From JBCBSK01 sp965250105 (lineage in GTDB: Bacteria > Pseudomonadota > Alphaproteobacteria > Rhizobiales > Tepidamorphaceae): a DNA stretch of 64,000 bases. Location: contig OZ252290.1 in assembly GCA_965250105.1 (NCBI GenBank), forward strand, positions 3,224,001-3,288,000, read 5' to 3'. A model generated the notes under the pieces. The model searched no databases. It was not told the DNA's origin and saw only the letters and a program-made list of their open reading frames with translations. Below are positions 26,068-34,758 of the stretch, piece after piece. Both the position numbers and the translations under genes were made by a program. How positions within the stretch are numbered: the first letter of the stretch is position 1; every line of letters begins with the position of its first letter.

Positions 26068-26777
26068 CGCGCCACGTCCCCCTTGCGCGACCAGGCCTCG
26101 ATCCGCGCGATGCCGACCGACGAGATGATCGACAAGGCGAGATAGATCAGACAGGCGAGGCCGAAGAACAGGAAGGCTTCCTTGCTGACGCGGGCGGCGA
26201 TGCCCGCCTGGCGCAGCAGGTCGGTCAGGCCGATGACCGAGACCAGCGCCGTGTCCTTGAGCAGGATCAGCCACAGATTGGACAGCCCCGGCAGGGCAAG
26301 GCGGATGAGCTGCGGCAGGATGACGAGCCGCATGGTCGAAAAGCGCGACAGGCCCAGCGCATGCGCGCCTTCATACTGGTCCTGCTTGATGCCCTTGAAG
26401 GCGGACAGGAACACCTCGCTGGCATAGGACGAGAACACGAAGCCTAGCGCCACCATGCCGGCGACGAAGCTGTTGATCTGGATGAAGGTGCCCGGCGCGA
26501 TCACGCCGACAAGCTGCTGAATGAGGATCTGCGCGCCGTAATAGACGATGAACAGCGTCAGAAGCTCGGGTAGGCCGCGAAAGATCGTGGTGTAGATATT
26601 GGCGGCCGCCCTGAGGCTCGGCTCGCCGGAATTCTTCGCCAGCGCCACGAGAAAGCCGAGCGCCAGTCCGAAGGGCAGGGTGGCGAGCGCCAGCGACACG
26701 GTCAGGAGCGTGCCGGCGGCGATCTCGTCGCCCCAGCCATTCGGCCCGAAGGAAATGAGCGTCAGCGCCTCATCCAT
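26064..26777 (-). CDS. Polar amino acid ABC transporter permease (HisQ/ArtQ type)
   Basis: 237-residue inner-membrane subunit with five to six helices, partner of the overlapping permease gene. The FRGLPELLTLFIVYYG element and the EAA loop (YEGAHALGLSRFSTMRLVIL) match the HisQ group. It lies 106 bases downstream of the periplasmic binding protein gene, so the order is binding protein, permease, permease. No ATPase (HisP/ArtP) follows, where one would normally be expected. Confidence 0.93.
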   Translation of the reverse strand: MDEALTLISFGPNGWGDEIAAGTLLTVSLALATLPFGLALGFLVALAKNSGEPSLRAAANIYTTIFRGLPELLTLFIVYYGAQILIQQLVGVIAPGTFIQINSFVAGMVALGFVFSSYASEVFLSAFKGIKQDQYEGAHALGLSRFSTMRLVILPQLIRLALPGLSNLWLILLKDTALVSVIGLTDLLRQAGIAARVSKEAFLFFGLACLIYLALSIISSVGIARIEAWSRKGDVAR

Positions 26778-26883
26778 CGGTCAGGGATCTCATGCGGAGA
26801 TCGCGACGGCGCGGCGCTCCGAGAACGCTCGCGCCGTCGCGATCGATTACGCGACGGATGGCGGAAGACAGGACCCGGTCCGA

Positions 26884-27693
26884 TCAGCCGCCATAGACGT
26901 CGAATTCGAAATACTTGTCGTTGATCTCTTGATAGGTGCCGTTGTCGCGGATCGCCTGGATCGCCGTGTTGAAGGCTTCCTTGAGCTCGGTCTCGCCCTG
27001 GCGGATGCCGATGCCCGCGCCGATGCCGTTGATCACCGGATCGGGCACCAGCACGTCGAGCACCATGCAGCAGGCGCCGGCGTCGCTATTGACCCATTCC
27101 GACAGGACCACGACATCGTCGATCACCGCGTCGATGCGGCCGGTTTCGAGGTCGAGCTTGTATTCGTCCGGCGTCGGATAGAGCCTGAGATCGGTGTCGG
27201 GGAATTTCTCCTCGGCATAGTTCGAATGCGTCGTCGCCGACTGCGCGCCGATGGTGATGCCGGCGAGATCTTCCGGCGTCACGCCCGAAAGCTCGGAATC
27301 CTTCGGCACGGCGATGGCCGGCGGCGTGTTGTAATATTTGTTCGTGAAGTCGATCTGCTCCATGCGCTCCTCGGTGATCGACATCGAGGCGATGATGGCG
27401 TCGAACTTGTTGGCCAGGAGCGCCGGGATCATGCCGTCCCAGTCCTGGATGACGAATTCGCAGTCGGCGTTCATCTCCTCGCACAGCGCGTTGGCGATAT
27501 CGATGTCGAAGCCGACGAGCTGGCCGTCCGCCGTCATGCTGTTGAACGGCGGGTAGGCGCCTTCGGTGCCGATGCGGATCTGCATCCTCTCTTCGGCCTC
27601 GACGGCCGGTGTCGAAAATGCCATGGCGCCGGCGATGACGGCGAGGGTTGCGGTCGTGGCCACGAGACGGGCCGCGATGTGACGTGCGATCAT
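26884..27693 (-). CDS. Polar amino acid ABC transporter substrate-binding protein
   Basis: 269-residue periplasmic family 3 binding protein. The signal peptide ends near PAVEA/EE (about residue 34). The ligand-pocket motifs are visible: IGTEGAYPPFNSMTADGQ, GFDIDIANALCEEM and the hinge region MSITEERMEQIDFTNKYY. The layout resembles lysine/arginine/ornithine or histidine binders, and the conserved acidic DID that holds the alpha-amino group is intact. Two Cys pairs (CEEMNADC, GACC) could form disulfides. The ligand cannot be assigned firmly. First gene of the transporter unit, with a 207-base upstream gap. Confidence 0.93.
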   Translation of the reverse strand: MIARHIAARLVATTATLAVIAGAMAFSTPAVEAEERMQIRIGTEGAYPPFNSMTADGQLVGFDIDIANALCEEMNADCEFVIQDWDGMIPALLANKFDAIIASMSITEERMEQIDFTNKYYNTPPAIAVPKDSELSGVTPEDLAGITIGAQSATTHSNYAEEKFPDTDLRLYPTPDEYKLDLETGRIDAVIDDVVVLSEWVNSDAGACCMVLDVLVPDPVINGIGAGIGIRQGETELKEAFNTAIQAIRDNGTYQEINDKYFEFDVYGG

Positions 27694-27834
27694 ACTGATC
27701 CCTCTCTGCTTTCTCTGCTTTTTGTCAGATCGTTCTGGTTTGATGAACCCGGCGACATTTGCGCCAGGCGCCGGACGATGTAGGCGATGCCCGCTTCCCG
27801 GTCACGCCCATTTCGTCATCAAACCATCATTTTC

Positions 27835-27845
27835 GCACAATGTGC
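27835..27845. promoter_or_regulatory. Small palindrome upstream of the ABC transporter
   Basis: GCACA-A-TGTGC (27835-27845) is a perfect 5-bp inverted repeat with one central base, in a locally AT-rich stretch, 142 bases before the binding-protein start. It could be an operator, but it is short and unsupported by a second copy. Confidence 0.25.
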
Positions 27846-27900
27846 AATCGCCACGTGTAATGCCCCGTCGCTTTATCCCGAGCCGGGGCTCGAACGCCCA

Positions 27901-29163
27901 TCAGCCGAGGCCGAATTCGCCGAAGGGAATGAAGGACAGGGGCTGTCCGTCCTCGATCGCGGTGACTTCTTCGGGGATCTCGATCAGGCCGTCGGCCTCA
28001 CGCAGGCCGGTGATGAGCCCCGATCCGTCGCGGGCGAATTTGTCGATCACCGGGCCATGTTCGGTAACGCGCACGATGCCGCGCAGGAATTCGCGCCGGT
28101 CGGGCTTCTTCGACATGCGGAAGCCCGCCGGTAGCGGATAGCGGCGCGGGGTTTCCCATGAACCGCCGGCCAGTGTCACGAGTGCTGGCCGTACATAGAG
28201 CAGGAAGCAGACGAAGGCCGCGACCGGATTGCCCGGCAGGCCGAAGACCGCGCAATCGCCGATCCGGCCGAAGGTCATTGGCCGGCCGGGCTTGATGGCC
28301 AATTGCCAGACATGGCGCGTGCCGAGCGCGTCGAGCGTCGTGATCAGATGGTCGGCGTCACCCCGGCTGGCCCCGCCCGTGGTCAGGATGACGTCATGAC
28401 GGTTGGCCGCGTCCTTCAAGCGCGCGCGCACCAGATCGGCATCGTCGCGCAATAGCCCGCCCTGGGTCAGCGCGACGGGGAGATTGGACGTCAGGGCGGC
28501 GAGAAGCGGCCTGTTGGCGTCATAGACCTGGCCGTCGGCGAGGGGCGCGCCCGGTTCGGCGATCTCGTCGCCGGTCGAAAACAGCGCTACTTCGAGACGC
28601 GCGAAAACGTCGAGGCCGGCAGCTCCCGTCGAGGCGATGGCCGCGATATCGGCGGGTCCGAGCCTGCGGCCCGGCGCGACCAGTTCGGTGCCGGCGGCGA
28701 GATCCTCGCCGGCGCGGCGGCGGTTGGCGCCCGGTTTCAGCCCCGGCGGCACGATGAGGCCGCCGTCGTCGGAGATCGCGCAGTCTTCCTGCATTGCCAC
28801 GGTATCGGCGCCATCGGGCATGACGGCGCCGGTGAAGATGCGCGCGGCATGGCCCTGCGGCAGGGCGGTATCGGCGGGATGGCCGGCGGCGATGCGGGCC
28901 CCGATCACGAATCGACCGTTGCTCGCCAGATAGCCGTCATGGGCGAAGGCCCAGCCGTCGACGGCGCTGTTGTCGCGCGCGGGCACCGGGCGCGGTGCCG
29001 TGATCGGGCGTGCCACGACACGGCCGAGCGCGGCGTCGAGCGCGATCCTTTCGGTCGACACGACGGGGCCGAGCTTGTCCCTGAGGATCGCGACGGCCGC
29101 GTCATGGCGCAGCCGATCGCGATCGTGGAGGAAGCAGTCGTCAAGAAGCTGGCGCGTCGACAT
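27901..29163 (-). CDS. moeA: Molybdopterin molybdenumtransferase MoeA
   Basis: 420-residue enzyme that inserts molybdate into adenylated molybdopterin. Domain III/I begins with ARDNSAVDGWAFAHDGY. The catalytic-site ARIFTGAVMPDGADTVAMQE is present, as are LFSTGDEI and the nucleotide-binding GLPGNPVAAFVCF near residues 315-330. C-terminal domain IV ends at the expected length. Its first 23 bases overlap mobB, so it is the last gene of a coupled fdhD-mobA-mobB-moeA operon for molybdenum cofactor work. No moaB/mogA is seen nearby; moaA lies about 10 kb away. Confidence 0.95.
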   Translation of the reverse strand: MSTRQLLDDCFLHDRDRLRHDAAVAILRDKLGPVVSTERIALDAALGRVVARPITAPRPVPARDNSAVDGWAFAHDGYLASNGRFVIGARIAAGHPADTALPQGHAARIFTGAVMPDGADTVAMQEDCAISDDGGLIVPPGLKPGANRRRAGEDLAAGTELVAPGRRLGPADIAAIASTGAAGLDVFARLEVALFSTGDEIAEPGAPLADGQVYDANRPLLAALTSNLPVALTQGGLLRDDADLVRARLKDAANRHDVILTTGGASRGDADHLITTLDALGTRHVWQLAIKPGRPMTFGRIGDCAVFGLPGNPVAAFVCFLLYVRPALVTLAGGSWETPRRYPLPAGFRMSKKPDRREFLRGIVRVTEHGPVIDKFARDGSGLITGLREADGLIEIPEEVTAIEDGQPLSFIPFGEFGLG

Positions 29164-29731
29164 GGTCTTCGTGCCCGGCCCGGGTCCGGGTCAGCCCGAG
29201 ATGGCGTTCGACGAAATCGGCGATCGCCGGTACGTCGTCGAGATCGAATTCGCGGGGCGCGGCAGCGCCGCTGGGCGTCTCGCAGGCGACGGCGACGATC
29301 GTCGGGTCGATGTCCGACAGGCGGTCGTGGCGGCGCGCATCCGCGCGGCGGCATTCGATCTTGGGATGGGCCTCGCGCTTATATCCTTCGACGATGACCA
29401 CATCGGCCGGCGACAGCCGCGTGATCACCTCGCTCAGGCTCGGCTCGTCGTCGGATCGCAGTTCATGCATCAGCGCCCAGCGCGCGCCCGAGACGATGGC
29501 CGTCTCGGTCGCCCCCGCCGCCCGGTGGCGATAGGAATCGGTTCCTTCCCGGTCGACATCGAAGGCATGATGGGCGTGTTTGACCGCATGCACCCGGTAG
29601 CCGCGCGCGACGAGTTCCGAGATCAGCCTTTCGGTCAGCGTCGTCTTACCGGAATTCTTCCAGCCGGTCACGCCGAAGACAGGCACCGCGGTGGGGACCG
29701 CGCCGGCGATGGGCGTGGTGCGGCCGGTCAT
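29141..29731 (-). CDS. mobB: Molybdopterin-guanine dinucleotide biosynthesis adaptor MobB
   Basis: 196-residue P-loop GTPase-like protein that assists MobA in making Mo-bis-MGD. The Walker A motif GWKNSGKTTLTERL is at residues 22-36. HAVKHAHHAFDVDREGTDSYR and VIVEGYKREAHPKIE are family markers. It overlaps mobA by four bases (ATGA) at its start and moeA by 23 bases at its end. Confidence 0.94.
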   Translation of the reverse strand: MTGRTTPIAGAVPTAVPVFGVTGWKNSGKTTLTERLISELVARGYRVHAVKHAHHAFDVDREGTDSYRHRAAGATETAIVSGARWALMHELRSDDEPSLSEVITRLSPADVVIVEGYKREAHPKIECRRADARRHDRLSDIDPTIVAVACETPSGAAAPREFDLDDVPAIADFVERHLGLTRTRAGHEDHVDAPAS

Positions 29732-30462
29732 GATGGCGTTCCCTCCCGCAAGCCCTCGAACACCACTTGCGCGGTTTCGAGATCCTCAGGCGTATTGGCG
29801 TTGAAGAAGGGGTCGATCTCGATGCCGTCGATGACGGGACCGCGAAAGTTCACATCGGTGCGCGGATGCCGGTCGACCCAGGCCAGGACCTTCTTCGTCT
29901 CGCCCTTGGTCAGCCAGTCCTCGAGATCGTCGGCCAGCGCCACCGGCCACAGGCCGAACACCGGATGCGTCTTGCCGCCGGATGCCGCGAGCGCGATCAT
30001 CGATTTGTGATGGCCCGCGGCATCGACGAGCCGCACCACCAGATCCTCGGGAAAGAACGGCGTGTCGGCGGCGGCCGTGACGATCCACCGCGCGCCGGTG
30101 TCGCGGACGGCCCAGCGCATGCCGGCCAATACGCCGGCCAGCGGCCCGGCGAAGCCCGATACGGTGTCCGGCACGACCGGCAGGTCGTAGCGGGCGAAAC
30201 GCGCCGGATCGCCATTGGCGTTGAGCGCCAGCGCGCCGACCTGCGGCGTCAGCCGGGTGATGACGTGATCGAGCAGCGGGGCGCCACCGATCTCCTTCAG
30301 CGCCTTGTCGCCGCCGCCCATGCGCCGCGACAGCCCGCCGGCCAGGATGACGCCGGCGACGAGCGGGGCATGGCGGCCGAGATCGCGCATCAGGCTGTCG
30401 TCCTGGCCGGTCACGGCGGCGATGTCGGGCCGGGCGTTCGTCTTGTCGGATGTCTCTGTCAT
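29728..30462 (-). CDS. mobA: Molybdenum cofactor guanylyltransferase MobA
   Basis: 244-residue nucleotidyltransferase that joins GMP to molybdopterin. The GTP-binding signature VILAGGLSRRMGGGDKAL is near residues 38-55, followed by the Asp-containing TAAADTPFFPEDL. About 30 extra N-terminal residues precede the domain. It starts within the fdhD stop (ATGA) and ends in an ATGA overlap with mobB. Supplies the MGD form of the cofactor to DMSO-reductase-family enzymes such as formate dehydrogenase, which agrees with the fdhD neighbour. Confidence 0.95.
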   Translation of the reverse strand: MTETSDKTNARPDIAAVTGQDDSLMRDLGRHAPLVAGVILAGGLSRRMGGGDKALKEIGGAPLLDHVITRLTPQVGALALNANGDPARFARYDLPVVPDTVSGFAGPLAGVLAGMRWAVRDTGARWIVTAAADTPFFPEDLVVRLVDAAGHHKSMIALAASGGKTHPVFGLWPVALADDLEDWLTKGETKKVLAWVDRHPRTDVNFRGPVIDGIEIDPFFNANTPEDLETAQVVFEGLREGTPS

Positions 30463-31361
30463 GCGCTGGTGCCGATCGGATCCATGTCGGGCTCGGCCCC
30501 TTTTCGTCGATGCTTGCGGTCTTCCTCGCCCGCCGCCGACAGCGGCGCGTCGCGGATGATGCGGTCTATCCCCGACAAGGCGACGAAACGACGCCCGCGC
30601 GCCCGGCCGATGAGCGTCAGCCCCGCCTGCCGGGCCAGATCGACGCCCCAGGCCGTGAAGCCCGAGCGCGAAATCAGGATCGGGATCCCCATCATCACTG
30701 TCTTGATCACCATTTCAGAGGTCAGCCGCCCCGTCGTGTAGAAGATCTTGTCGGCCGGCGACACATCGTTGAGGAACATCCAGCCGGCGATCTTGTCGAC
30801 CGCGTTATGCCGGCCGACATCCTCCATATAGACCAGCGGGCGGTCGCGATGGCACAGAACCGAGCCATGGATCGCGCCGGCCGAGAGATAGAGGCTCGGC
30901 GTCCGGTTGATCTCCTTGGCGAGCGCGTAGAGCCAGGAGGTTCTGAGTTCGGCGTCCTCGGGCAGGTCGATATCGCCGAAACTCTCCATCACGTCGCCGA
31001 ACACGGTGCCTTGCGCGCAGCCCGAGGTGCGCACCTTCTTCTTCATCTTGTCTTCATAGTCGGTCGGGCGTTCGGTGCGCACGACGACGACGCCGAGATC
31101 GTCGTCATGGTCGATGCCGGTGACGACGTCGTCCGGGCGCAGCATGTTCTGATTGCGCAGATAGCCGACCGCGAGAAGATCCGGATGGTCGCCGATCGTC
31201 ATCATGGTGACGATCTCCTGGGCGTTGAGGAACAGCGTCAGCGGCCGCTCGGTGACGACCTGGGTCGCGACCTCGGCGCCGGTCTCGTCGATGCCCGGCA
31301 CCGCGACCGACAGGCGCGGATCGTCGGGTTCGGGCCGGATCAGATAGGGATCGTCGGTCAT
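30459..31361 (-). CDS. fdhD: Formate dehydrogenase sulfurtransferase FdhD
   Basis: 300-residue protein that carries sulfur from IscS to the Mo-bis-MGD cofactor of formate dehydrogenase. The family regions VTERPLTLFLNAQEIVTMM, YMEDVGRHNAVDKI and FYTTGRLTSEMV are clear. At the sulfur-carrying loop it reads RTSGCAQGTVFG, so only the first Cys of the E. coli-type CxxC is present; I recall this variant from other alphaproteobacteria. GAGGA lies 4 bases before ATG 31361, which decides the start over 31463. No formate dehydrogenase structural gene is in the window. Confidence 0.93.
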   Translation of the reverse strand: MTDDPYLIRPEPDDPRLSVAVPGIDETGAEVATQVVTERPLTLFLNAQEIVTMMTIGDHPDLLAVGYLRNQNMLRPDDVVTGIDHDDDLGVVVVRTERPTDYEDKMKKKVRTSGCAQGTVFGDVMESFGDIDLPEDAELRTSWLYALAKEINRTPSLYLSAGAIHGSVLCHRDRPLVYMEDVGRHNAVDKIAGWMFLNDVSPADKIFYTTGRLTSEMVIKTVMMGIPILISRSGFTAWGVDLARQAGLTLIGRARGRRFVALSGIDRIIRDAPLSAAGEEDRKHRRKGAEPDMDPIGTSA

Positions 31362-31785
31362 GTTTCCTCGACTGCGCGGCCTCGGCGGGACACCCTCGGC
31401 CTGTGATATGACCTTCCGGCCATGCCGGCAAACCATCTCTTGGCCCGGCTGTTTCACGACCAAGACTGTCTAGATAGGGCTCGTGGCGCCAAAAGTCCTA
31501 GGCGATTCATAACAGAGTGCACGTTGATGGCGCCTTTTTGGGATAGGCCGGAACGCTGCGGGAAGGACAGGGCGCGATTGACCGTTTGACCTCGGTCGTC
31601 AGCGCCATATGTTGCGCCGCATCGTCTCCCGCCACGGTCCGGCCGCCGGGGCCGGCAGGGCCCGGCCATGCCGGACAGCAACCGCCGCCCGGAACGGTCT
31701 CAGACCAGAACGGTCATGGATCGGAATGGTCGCCCATGGACACCGGCAGAACAAAGACATCATCAGGACAAGGTCATCACAGGAT
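31362..31785. other. 424-base divergent intergenic region between fdhD and mrp
   Basis: No reading frame here has family character. It holds the fdhD ribosome site next to 31361, a candidate mrp promoter at 31586-31613 and a GC-rich tract of short inverted repeats around 31625-31680. Nothing else is recognised. Confidence 0.5.
31586..31613 (+). promoter_or_regulatory. Candidate promoter for mrp
   Basis: TTGACC (31586-31591), 16 bases, TATGTT (31608-31613; 4/6 to the -10 consensus). It would give a leader of about 165 bases before the mrp start codon. Assigned by eye. Confidence 0.35.
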
Positions 31786-32991
31786 ATGTGGTCTCGCAAG
31801 CTGACAGAGGAACAGGTTCTCGCCGCGCTGCGCGGCGTCAAGGCGCCGGACGGCACGACCGATCTCGTGGCCTCCGGCCTGTTGTCGGACATCCAGGTCG
31901 ACGGCGACAAGGTCATTTTCTCGATCCGTGTCGACCCGGCGCGCGCCGCCGAACTCGAACCGATGCGCCAGAGCGCCGAACAGGCGGTGCGCGACAAGAC
32001 ACGCGCCAAGACCGTGCTGGTCGCCATGACGGCGGAACAGCCCGCCGGCGCGCGTGCCGCGCCGACACCGGGCGGAGCGTCGCCCGCACCACGTCCCGGA
32101 CCGGCAGGGCCTGGACAGACGGGGCCGGGGCAGGCCGGGCCCGGTCCCGGCGCGGCGCCGGGCCGGCCCGGCGTGCAGGCCCAGCGCGGCGGGCCGGTGC
32201 CCGGCATCGACCACATCATCGCCGTCGCCTCCGGCAAGGGCGGCGTCGGCAAGTCCACCACCACGGCCAATGTGGCGCTCGGCCTCGCCGCCACCGGCCT
32301 CAAGGTCGGCGTGTTGGACGCCGACATCTACGGCCCTTCCCAGCCCCGGCTCTTCGGCGTGACGGGCAAGCCGGAGAAAGGCGCCGGCCGCAGCATGAAT
32401 CCGATGGTCGGCTATGGGCTCAAGCTGATGTCGATGGGTTTTCTGGTCGAGGAGGACGCGCCGATGATCTGGCGCGGGCCAATGGTGATCTCGGCGCTGA
32501 CCCAGATGCTGCGCGAGGTGAATTGGGGCGAGCTCGACGTCTTGGTGGTCGACATGCCGCCGGGCACCGGCGATGCGCAACTGACCATGGCGCAGCAGGT
32601 GCCGCTGTCGGGCGCGGTCATCGTGTCGACGCCGCAGGATCTGGCGCTGATCGATGCCCGCAAGGGGATCAACATGTTCCGCAAGGTCAATGTGCCGATC
32701 CTCGGCATCATCGAGAATATGAGCTATTTCCTGTGCCCGAGCTGCGGCACGCGGTCGGATATCTTCGGCACCGGCGGTGCCCGCGCAGAGGCAGAGACCC
32801 TGGGCGCGCCGTTCCTCGGCGAGGTTCCGCTGCACATGACGATCCGCGAGACGTCGGATACAGGACGCCCGGTCGTCGCCACCGAGCCCGACAGCGCCCA
32901 TGCCAGGATCTATGTCGATATCGCCGCCAAGGTGTGGGATGCGATCAGGACCGGGCAGGGCAAGGCAGCGCCGAAGATCGTCTATGAATAG
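31786..32991 (+). CDS. mrp: Mrp/ApbC-type iron-sulfur cluster carrier ATPase
   Basis: 401-residue P-loop scaffold or carrier for Fe-S clusters. Residues 1-84 are a MIP18/DUF59-like domain. Residues ~88-138 form a Gly/Pro/Ala-rich linker (PGPAGPGQTGPGQAGPGPG). Then comes the ATPase with the deviant Walker A SGKGGVGKSTTTANVAL (~148), DADIYGPSQPRLFG and PPGTGDAQLTMAQ. The cluster-binding CPSC lies in YFLCPSCGTRSDIFG near residue 320. The start at 31786 (MWSRKLTEEQ) matches the family; a longer frame upstream is GC-rich noise. Confidence 0.95.
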   Translation: MWSRKLTEEQVLAALRGVKAPDGTTDLVASGLLSDIQVDGDKVIFSIRVDPARAAELEPMRQSAEQAVRDKTRAKTVLVAMTAEQPAGARAAPTPGGASPAPRPGPAGPGQTGPGQAGPGPGAAPGRPGVQAQRGGPVPGIDHIIAVASGKGGVGKSTTTANVALGLAATGLKVGVLDADIYGPSQPRLFGVTGKPEKGAGRSMNPMVGYGLKLMSMGFLVEEDAPMIWRGPMVISALTQMLREVNWGELDVLVVDMPPGTGDAQLTMAQQVPLSGAVIVSTPQDLALIDARKGINMFRKVNVPILGIIENMSYFLCPSCGTRSDIFGTGGARAEAETLGAPFLGEVPLHMTIRETSDTGRPVVATEPDSAHARIYVDIAAKVWDAIRTGQGKAAPKIVYE

Positions 32992-33034
32992 CCGCTGATC
33001 GTTGGATCTTGCATCCCTAGGGCGTGAAGGGCGC

Positions 33035-34618
33035 TCACCGGCCGAGGCAAACCGTCCTGTCCGGCGCGAGCGCGTTGATGAATGCCGTGTCGTGGCTGAT
33101 CGCCAGCACCGCGCCGTCATAGGCATCGAGGGCCGTTTCGAGGGCCGCGATGCCGTCCAGGTCGAGGTGGTTGGTCGGCTCGTCCAGGATCAGCAGCATC
33201 GGCGGCGGCGTGCCGCCGAGGGCGCAGGCGAGCGCGGCGCGCAGCGTCTCGCCGCCGCTCAACCCGTCGCCCCGGCGCAGCGCGTCGCTGGCCCGGAAGC
33301 CGAACCGCGCCAGCGCCGCATGGGCCATATGCGGATTTGCCGAAGGATTGAGGATCTGGAAATTGTCGCGCAGGGCCTGGTCCGGATCGGGCAAGGCGAC
33401 ATGCTGGTCGAGCAGCGCGACCGGGACCATCAGCTCGACGGTGCCCCGTCGCGGCGCGATCTGGCCGGTGATCAGCCTGACAAGCGTCGTCTTGCCGCTG
33501 CCGTTCGGCCCGGCGATGACGACGCGTTCCGGGCCGGTCATGGTCAGCGACAGATCTCGGATCACCGGGCGGTCCGGGCCGTAGCCCGCCGTCACGTCGT
33601 CGAGGCGTAGCACGGTCTTGCCGAGCGGCAGGTCGGTCGGCGGCATGTCCATGCGCAGCGGCTGCACGATCTCGACCTTCTCGCGCGCTGCGGACAGGGC
33701 TTCTGCGGCGGCCTCGCGCCGGGCTTCGCGCAGTCGGGCGCCCGCGCCGGCCGATGCCTCGGCGCGGCCCTTGTGGCGACCGAGCACGATCCGGGGCTGA
33801 TCGTTTCTGGCCTGGGCTCTATGGCCGGCGCCGTCCCGACGCGCCTTGCGTTCGGCGGCCTGCTGGGCGCGACGGGCGGCGTCCTTGCGGGTCTGTTCCG
33901 CACGGGCGAGGTCATGCGCCGCCGCATTCAGTTCGGCGTCTTTGCGTGCCCTATAGGTGCTGTAATTGCCGCCGTAACGGGCCACGCCAAGCGTGCTCAG
34001 CTCGACGATCGCGTCCATCTCTTGCAGGAGGTCGCGGTCATGGCTGGCGATGATGGCACCGCCGGTCCAGCCGCGCAGAAGGTCGGTCACCGCGCGGCGC
34101 CCGGCCCGGTCGAGATTGTTGGTCGGCTCGTCCAGCAACAGAAAGTCCGGCTCGGCGAAGACCAAGGCGGCAAGGGCGGCGCGGCTGCGCTGGCCGCCCG
34201 ACAGGTTCGCCAGCGGGGTTGTCGGGTCGGCGGACAAGCCGCAACGCAACAGCGCCGTCTCGATCCGGGCCGGCAAGCTCCAGTCGGCCTCCGCTAGGTC
34301 GTCGGTATCGGCCAGCCCTCTTTCGGCCTTGTCGAGAAGATCGAGCGCAGCCTGCACGCCGAACAGATCGGCGATCGTCTCGCCGGCGTGCTCCATCGCG
34401 TCCTGCCGCATTAGGGCGACCGTGCCAGACCGGAGGACCTGCCCGGCATTTGGCGCGAGATCGCCGGCGATCAGGCCAAGCAGCGTGGTCTTGCCGGTCC
34501 CGTTGCGTCCGACCAGGCCGCTGCGCTCGGGACCGAAGCTGAGCGTGAGGTCGGTAAAAAGCGGCGTGCCGTCAGGCGTCGACCAGGACAGGTTGGAAAG
34601 CGATATGGAGGCGGGCAT
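33035..34618 (-). CDS. ABC-F family ATPase
   Basis: 527-residue soluble protein with two ABC cassettes and no membrane segment. The first cassette has GRNGTGKTTLLGL, LSGGQRSRAALAAL and LLLDEPTNNLD. The second has GPNGSGKTTLVRL, LSGGETLRAALACAL and LILDEPTNHLDLDG. The ~80-residue linker between them is charged and helical (AAAHDLARAEQTRKDAARRA), the P-site tRNA-interaction motif region of ABC-F proteins. These act on ribosomes in translation or antibiotic resistance, and which role applies here is not visible. Start at 34618 (MPASISLSNL); the 15 codons upstream look non-coding. Stem-type leader was not found. Confidence 0.92.
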   Translation of the reverse strand: MPASISLSNLSWSTPDGTPLFTDLTLSFGPERSGLVGRNGTGKTTLLGLIAGDLAPNAGQVLRSGTVALMRQDAMEHAGETIADLFGVQAALDLLDKAERGLADTDDLAEADWSLPARIETALLRCGLSADPTTPLANLSGGQRSRAALAALVFAEPDFLLLDEPTNNLDRAGRRAVTDLLRGWTGGAIIASHDRDLLQEMDAIVELSTLGVARYGGNYSTYRARKDAELNAAAHDLARAEQTRKDAARRAQQAAERKARRDGAGHRAQARNDQPRIVLGRHKGRAEASAGAGARLREARREAAAEALSAAREKVEIVQPLRMDMPPTDLPLGKTVLRLDDVTAGYGPDRPVIRDLSLTMTGPERVVIAGPNGSGKTTLVRLITGQIAPRRGTVELMVPVALLDQHVALPDPDQALRDNFQILNPSANPHMAHAALARFGFRASDALRRGDGLSGGETLRAALACALGGTPPPMLLILDEPTNHLDLDGIAALETALDAYDGAVLAISHDTAFINALAPDRTVCLGR

Positions 34619-34758
34619 GGGACCGATCGTCTTGCAGCGAAACCAGGGAGGCGGTGGCAGCAAGAATCAGGTCCATGACGGTGCTCTCTCCATTGAACGG
34701 ATGAAGGGGATTTAGGCGCGATCGCCGCGCTTGGCAAGGCGCTCCGATTTCTCGGAAC

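Noticed and set aside
34619..34758. Attenuator or leader peptide upstream of the ABC-F gene
   Set aside because: I looked for a short leader frame with a paired terminator/anti-terminator and found only a weak GC-rich self-complementary patch.
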